Shown: piece after piece, positions 60,296 to 64,000 of the stretch | Position numbering within the stretch: the first letter of the stretch is position 1 | Layout: every line of letters begins with the position of its first letter | Assembly (NCBI GenBank): GCA_001507425.1 | Contig: LMAJ01000023.1 | Span: 1 to 64,000, forward strand | DNA length: 64,000 nt | DNA from: Flavobacteriaceae bacterium CRH | GTDB taxonomy: Bacteria > Bacteroidota > Bacteroidia > Flavobacteriales > Flavobacteriaceae | Direction: 5' to 3' | The notes under the pieces: model-generated | What the model was told of the DNA's origin: nothing | Database searches by the model: none | The model's input: the letters and a program-made list of their open reading frames with translations, nothing else | Made by a program: the position numbers and the translations under genes

Positions 60296-60697
60296 TTACT
60301 TCCAGTTAAAAGTAATTCTCTTTTCGATTTCAGTACTTAAACTTAAAAATACGGGACAACTCATTCCGGCGCGTTCTAAAATAGTTTTTGTTTTTTCATC
60401 TACGTCGCCTTTCATTTCAAAAATAATTTCGATTGCACCAATTCGTCTTGGTTCGGCATTCATTATTTTAGTTACTTCAGCTGTTGAGTCGTTAATATTA
60501 ACATTCAAATCACGGGCTTTAATTCCCATAATTGTCATCATACAACTTGCTAAAGCATTAGCAACTGTATCAGTTGGAGAAAATGCTTCTCCTTTTCCGT
60601 TATTATCTAATGGCGCATCAGAAATGATTTCACTTCCTGATTGCACATGAATTGATTTTGTTCTTAAATCTCCTAAATAGGTTACTTTCGATGTCAT
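60296..60697 (-). CDS. OsmC-family protein
   Basis: 133 residues. The two reactive cysteines of OsmC/Ohr proteins are present: ANALASCMMTIMGIKARD near residue 52 and RAGMSCPVFLSLST near 113. EAFSPTDTVANALASC is the typical N-terminal active-site lead. The family reduces organic hydroperoxides with thiols; this sequence is closer to the broad YhfA/OsmC group than to Ohr. Its ATG overlaps the stop of the upstream LysM gene by one base (TAATG), so translation is probably coupled. Confidence 0.9.
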   Translation of the reverse strand: MTSKVTYLGDLRTKSIHVQSGSEIISDAPLDNNGKGEAFSPTDTVANALASCMMTIMGIKARDLNVNINDSTAEVTKIMNAEPRRIGAIEIIFEMKGDVDEKTKTILERAGMSCPVFLSLSTEIEKRITFNWK

Positions 60698-62793
60698 TAA
60701 TTTGCTACTTTTAAAGTTAAATCTGTATCATAATACAAAATGTAAACACCTCTGTTAGCGTGTCCTCCATCTTCTTTTTTATAATACTGAAATTTATTAT
60801 CAACTTGTTCCGTTGTGATTGAGTCTGTCGTTTCCTGATATGTTTTTCCCTGAACCAAACGCATCATGGTATCAAAAGTCACATCGAAACCACGGGTTGC
60901 ATAGGTATTTGGATTAACTTTATTTTTTAATCTGTATTCTTTTTCAAAAATTAAAACAGGCTGTTCATCACTTTCACGCGTTACAGAAGGGTACATTAAT
61001 TTTAGCTTCACCAAATTATCAAAAGTAATTTCATCTGTATCAAGTGTACTGTTTGGTTCTAAAATCACCAACTGTACCTGACATGTTTTTTGCGCATCTA
61101 ACAAAGCTTTTATAGTTGTTTTAACCATCGCAGTGTTGCCGGTTTCCATCACCACATAATTCATTCGGTTTGGCAATAAAAGACTTTTTAAATTTGCTAC
61201 ATCTAAACCTCCTGTTTCTGACAATGCAGCAAAAACAACTCCTTTTTGATTTTGTTTGATATAACTTATTACCGATTCTTTCTTCTTGTCAACAACAGCA
61301 ACAATGTTTCCGTTTTTAGCACGCATATAATCAAAAACAGCATTTCTAACGACATCATTTGTTGGTATCGATTGATATAAATTATCAATTGGATTAGCTG
61401 AATCCTTTGATAATGGAGAAATTACAGGCACATTATATAATCTTAATGAGTTAGCAGTAGCTTCAGCATTACTTTGGTAAAATGGCCCGATGACAGCATT
61501 AGCATCCTGCAATTTATTTTGAGAAATTAAGCTAGTTATATTTGAAGTATTTTTGGTTTCCTGGGAATCATAAATAGCCACATCAATTGGTAATTTTAAG
61601 GCTTTCGCCGAATCTATAGCCATTAAAGCACCAGAATAAAAATCAAGTGTCATATTCAGGAATTTATCCTTTTTTAACTTGGTTGCAATATTTGTAGTGT
61701 CATTTTGAATTTTAGCTAAATTAAAAGGCAGCAATAAAACCACTTTTTTACGTTCATTCTGACCTCTTTTTTTAGTTAATTCAACCACTTCCGGATCTGC
61801 CGAAACGGTTTCGGATTTTACTTTTTCAAGAATTTTGATAGATCCGCCTGTGCTTTCAACTGGTTTTTCTACAGTTTTTTCAGCTGTTTGTTGTGGCTGT
61901 TGTTGAGCAATAATAGGAACCGGGGCAACAAAGCCCGACGGTACTTTTAAAACCATTCCTTCTTTTAATCCTTCAGAAAGTGACGGATTTAATGCTGTCA
62001 ATTCATCCTGGGTTAACTGAAATGTTCTTGATAAACTATAAAGTGTTTCTTTAGGTTTCACTTGATAATCCATATAAGTTGTCCCTTTTTTCGAAGCTTC
62101 ATTTGATTTTTTAGCCTCAACAGGTTTTTCAGTTGCTGCAACCGGAGTTGAAGTTTCAGTTTTAGGTGCCGTTCCTTTTATCGTTAATCTATAGCCAACA
62201 GGTAAATTGGCCACAATATCAGGATTACGTTTTTCTAAATCCTCAATTGTAGTTTTATATTGTTTTGCAATAGAATATTTGGTTTCTTTTGCTACGACAT
62301 CATGGTATACATATTTTTCCTGAGCTGTCGATTTTGCAGTCGTTGCCGTTGCTGCGCTTTTTGGTGTTGATCCTTTGCCCGGAATAACTAATATCTGACC
62401 GATTTGCAGGCCATTTGTAACTAAAAATGGGTTTGCTGCTTTTAAAGCGTCATCAGAAACACCGTATTTTTTCTCGATTCCAAACAATGTTTCTTTAGGC
62501 TGAACTTCGTGCGTAGTTTCTTTTCCTGCTGCAGTAGTTTTTGTTGCTGCAACCTCTTTTTTTACAGCAACTGCTTTACCTGAAGTCGGAATTAATAAAA
62601 CTGTATTAGGCACTAGTCCAGTTCGCGCATCAGGATTTAAGGAGTAAATATCATAAGGTGTAACCTTAAATTTCTCGGCAATCTGATTGATGGTTTCTCC
62701 ACTTGAAACTTTATACCTTACTACTTTTTCCTGAGCAAAAGCAGAACAAGTAATAAAAAAAACAAGAGACAATAATGCTAAATAATATTTCAT
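60697..62793 (-). CDS. LysM protein with periplasmic-binding-type C-terminal domain
   Basis: About 698 residues from ATG 62793. Signal peptide MKYYLALLSLVFFITCSAFAQ. Four LysM repeats (YKVSSGETINQIAEKF, HEVQPKETLFGIEKKYGV, HDVVAKETKYSIAKQYKT, DYQVKPKETLYSLSRTFQL) are joined by Ala/Thr/Lys-rich linkers over residues 25-290. A type I periplasmic-binding-protein fold follows from about 350 (KKVVLLLPFNLAKIQ, FYSGALMAIDSAKALKLPIDVAIYDSQ, NAVIGPFYQSNAEATANSL, VPVISPLSKDSANPI). LysM binds peptidoglycan, and the second domain recalls LpoA-like activators of penicillin-binding proteins. A wall-bound regulator or sensor is a fair inference. An upstream frame extension lacks a signal and is rejected. 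Confidence 0.87.
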   Translation of the reverse strand: MKYYLALLSLVFFITCSAFAQEKVVRYKVSSGETINQIAEKFKVTPYDIYSLNPDARTGLVPNTVLLIPTSGKAVAVKKEVAATKTTAAGKETTHEVQPKETLFGIEKKYGVSDDALKAANPFLVTNGLQIGQILVIPGKGSTPKSAATATTAKSTAQEKYVYHDVVAKETKYSIAKQYKTTIEDLEKRNPDIVANLPVGYRLTIKGTAPKTETSTPVAATEKPVEAKKSNEASKKGTTYMDYQVKPKETLYSLSRTFQLTQDELTALNPSLSEGLKEGMVLKVPSGFVAPVPIIAQQQPQQTAEKTVEKPVESTGGSIKILEKVKSETVSADPEVVELTKKRGQNERKKVVLLLPFNLAKIQNDTTNIATKLKKDKFLNMTLDFYSGALMAIDSAKALKLPIDVAIYDSQETKNTSNITSLISQNKLQDANAVIGPFYQSNAEATANSLRLYNVPVISPLSKDSANPIDNLYQSIPTNDVVRNAVFDYMRAKNGNIVAVVDKKKESVISYIKQNQKGVVFAALSETGGLDVANLKSLLLPNRMNYVVMETGNTAMVKTTIKALLDAQKTCQVQLVILEPNSTLDTDEITFDNLVKLKLMYPSVTRESDEQPVLIFEKEYRLKNKVNPNTYATRGFDVTFDTMMRLVQGKTYQETTDSITTEQVDNKFQYYKKEDGGHANRGVYILYYDTDLTLKVAN

Positions 62794-62888
62794 AATAAGG
62801 CTTAAACAATTAATTTTTAATTCAAAAAACAAGATACTAATTTTTGTCTAAGCAAGATTCAGGCCACTTGTTGTTTTTTAATTCATTA

Positions 62889-64000
62889 TTATCTAAGATC
62901 TATTTCTGCCTTAGCAATAATGATGTTTTTATATAACTCAACTTCTTCCTTTTTCTTGCATTGATATAAAAGTTCTTCCATATTTGGGTACTTATCCGAG
63001 TAAACATAATACGAAAGGCTGTTTATATTAAAGAAAAAACTAGCATTAAAATCGCCAGAATCAATAAGTTCCATAATAAACTTATCTCGGGGCGCTGCAT
63101 CGGTAAATATACCTAAAACTAAGTAATAGCCGTTTGAAACTTCTTTAAGATTATCATAAACTTCTATCTTAATATTTTTTTCATTTTTAAACGGATTTTC
63201 TTTGAGTTCGCGCTTCATTTCTTCTAAAGAAACAGCTTTAGAAACTACTTCTGAATTTCCTTTATTTTGATTTTTAATAGCTTCATCCTGATACTTTTTT
63301 AATTTTATCAGAGCCAGCTTATCATCAAATTTTCTGGCTTCCATGCTATAATAAGAAGCTTTACTAATGTGACGTTTTATCTCGATTGTTTTTTGAATAT
63401 CGAGCGAATCAATTTTAGAAATTAACAATTGATTTTGCGCATCGCCTTGTTCCTGCTCAATTTTATATCGCTTTATTTCTTCTATAGAAAGACGTTGCTG
63501 TAAGGATGTTGAACTGTTTTTCTTTTCGCTTTCGCGGATTTTCTTCTTGTATTCCTGATTTTCTTCCAGCGCAATTCGCTCTACTTTATTCATTAATCCG
63601 GCATACGCTTTTCGGTTTTCAGCCAGTTCTTTTTTCAATTGAGAAGACAATTCACTCGTTTTGCCTATACTTTCATACGATTGTTTTTCTAAGCGTTTTG
63701 ATTCGTCAACATTTAAAATATCCATTCTTTTTAAATCAACTAAATCATTATTCATCGTATTTACTAATGAATCTAATTTAGCCATTAAAATATCCTGCAC
63801 ATTTTTATTGGCTTCTAAAACCAAACGTAATTTCTCTACAGAATTGTCTTTAGAACCACTCATATCATTCAGATTCAATTTCAAATCATTAATTTTTATA
63901 ATTTTCTGATTCATTTCTTTCTGAACAACCAATCTGTCTTTTAAATTATCAATTTCAACTGTTTTGGCTTTTGTTTTTTCGACAACAACTTGTTTTTCGG
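62889..64000 (-). CDS. Coiled-coil protein with SPOR-like C-terminus, cut by window edge
   Basis: The frame is open to base 64000, so the N-terminus is missing; about 370 residues are visible. Most of it is charged coiled coil (KLNLNDMSGSKDNSVEKLRLVLEANKNVQDILMAKLDSLVNTMNNDLVDLKRMDIL and long Lys/Glu/Gln heptads). The last 95 residues look like a small alpha/beta domain (EVSNGYYLVLGIFTDAAPRDKFIMELIDSGDFNASFFFNINSLSYYVYSDKYPNMEEL), similar in length and wording to SPOR domains (YYLVLGxF...F...L...G). It may be an envelope-spanning or wall-associated protein. No start codon can be chosen from this window. Confidence 0.7.
   Translation of the reverse strand, partial: EKQVVVEKTKAKTVEIDNLKDRLVVQKEMNQKIIKINDLKLNLNDMSGSKDNSVEKLRLVLEANKNVQDILMAKLDSLVNTMNNDLVDLKRMDILNVDESKRLEKQSYESIGKTSELSSQLKKELAENRKAYAGLMNKVERIALEENQEYKKKIRESEKKNSSTSLQQRLSIEEIKRYKIEQEQGDAQNQLLISKIDSLDIQKTIEIKRHISKASYYSMEARKFDDKLALIKLKKYQDEAIKNQNKGNSEVVSKAVSLEEMKRELKENPFKNEKNIKIEVYDNLKEVSNGYYLVLGIFTDAAPRDKFIMELIDSGDFNASFFFNINSLSYYVYSDKYPNMEELLYQCKKKEEVELYKNIIIAKAEIDLR

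Overview
This window is chromosomal DNA from a low-GC member of the Bacteroidota, almost certainly Flavobacterium or a close relative. The evidence is AT-rich intergenic DNA, many exact Bacteroidota -7 boxes (TAnnTTTG) placed 15-40 bp before start codons, few strong Shine-Dalgarno sites, a protease with a type IX secretion C-terminal sorting domain, a NagB-LmbE fusion, and several families typical of flavobacteria (DUF4834, DUF3810, DUF2809, DUF4268, DHCW-type cupin). I see no phage, insertion sequence, CRISPR array, rRNA or tRNA. All functional calls come from reading the sequence by eye.

Layout. 1-525 is a tandem array of about 147-160 bp units, each holding two palindromes in inverted orientation (REP/BIME-like). 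It is followed by uvrA (669-3467). 3.6-11.6 kb, all on the minus strand, holds a small membrane protein, an MscS channel and an envelope-polysaccharide set (flippase, glycosyltransferase, YfhO, DUF4834). 11.7-15.9 kb holds an outer-membrane transporter-like protein, a GNAT protein, a lipoprotein and an alpha-oxoamine synthase (sulfonolipid or sphingolipid type).

16.1-22.3 kb is the most coherent accessory region, a nitrite/nitric oxide module. The plus strand carries a nirK-cytochrome c fusion, a frameshifted nirV and a sco gene. The minus strand carries an NsrR-like Rrf2 regulator, an azurin, the iron-sulfur repair protein Ric, and a 12-TM protein resembling heme-copper oxidase subunit I that seems to have lost its binuclear centre. 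A palindrome (ATAAAAGATA-N4-TATCTTTTAT) lies in front of rrf2, ric and nirK. In front of rrf2 it covers the -33 box of a good promoter, so I propose it as the operator of the module.

22.4-40.1 kb is mostly housekeeping: NYN-LOTUS protein, FMN glutamate-synthase-like protein, paired lipoproteins, GH88, ABC exporter, RdgB, DEAD-box helicase, PepD, an ECF sigma factor with a membrane partner, an acyltransferase and a NUDIX enzyme. A 36-residue basic protein is at 33705-33815. 40.3-47.5 kb is a three-gene operon: a TPR plus MORN-like repeat protein, a transglutaminase-like protein with an intact Cys-His-Asp triad, and a paralogue in which all three triad residues appear replaced. 47.5-64 kb, all minus, holds a FabK/NMO-like flavoprotein, a T9SS subtilase, mnmA, a YwqK-like protein, yidC, pyrG, small membrane proteins, nagB-lmbE, an OsmC protein, a LysM plus periplasmic-binding-fold protein, and a gene cut by the window edge.

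The best leads for something new are the shared operator and degenerate oxidase of the NO module, the active/inactive transglutaminase pair with its MORN partner, and the BIME array.
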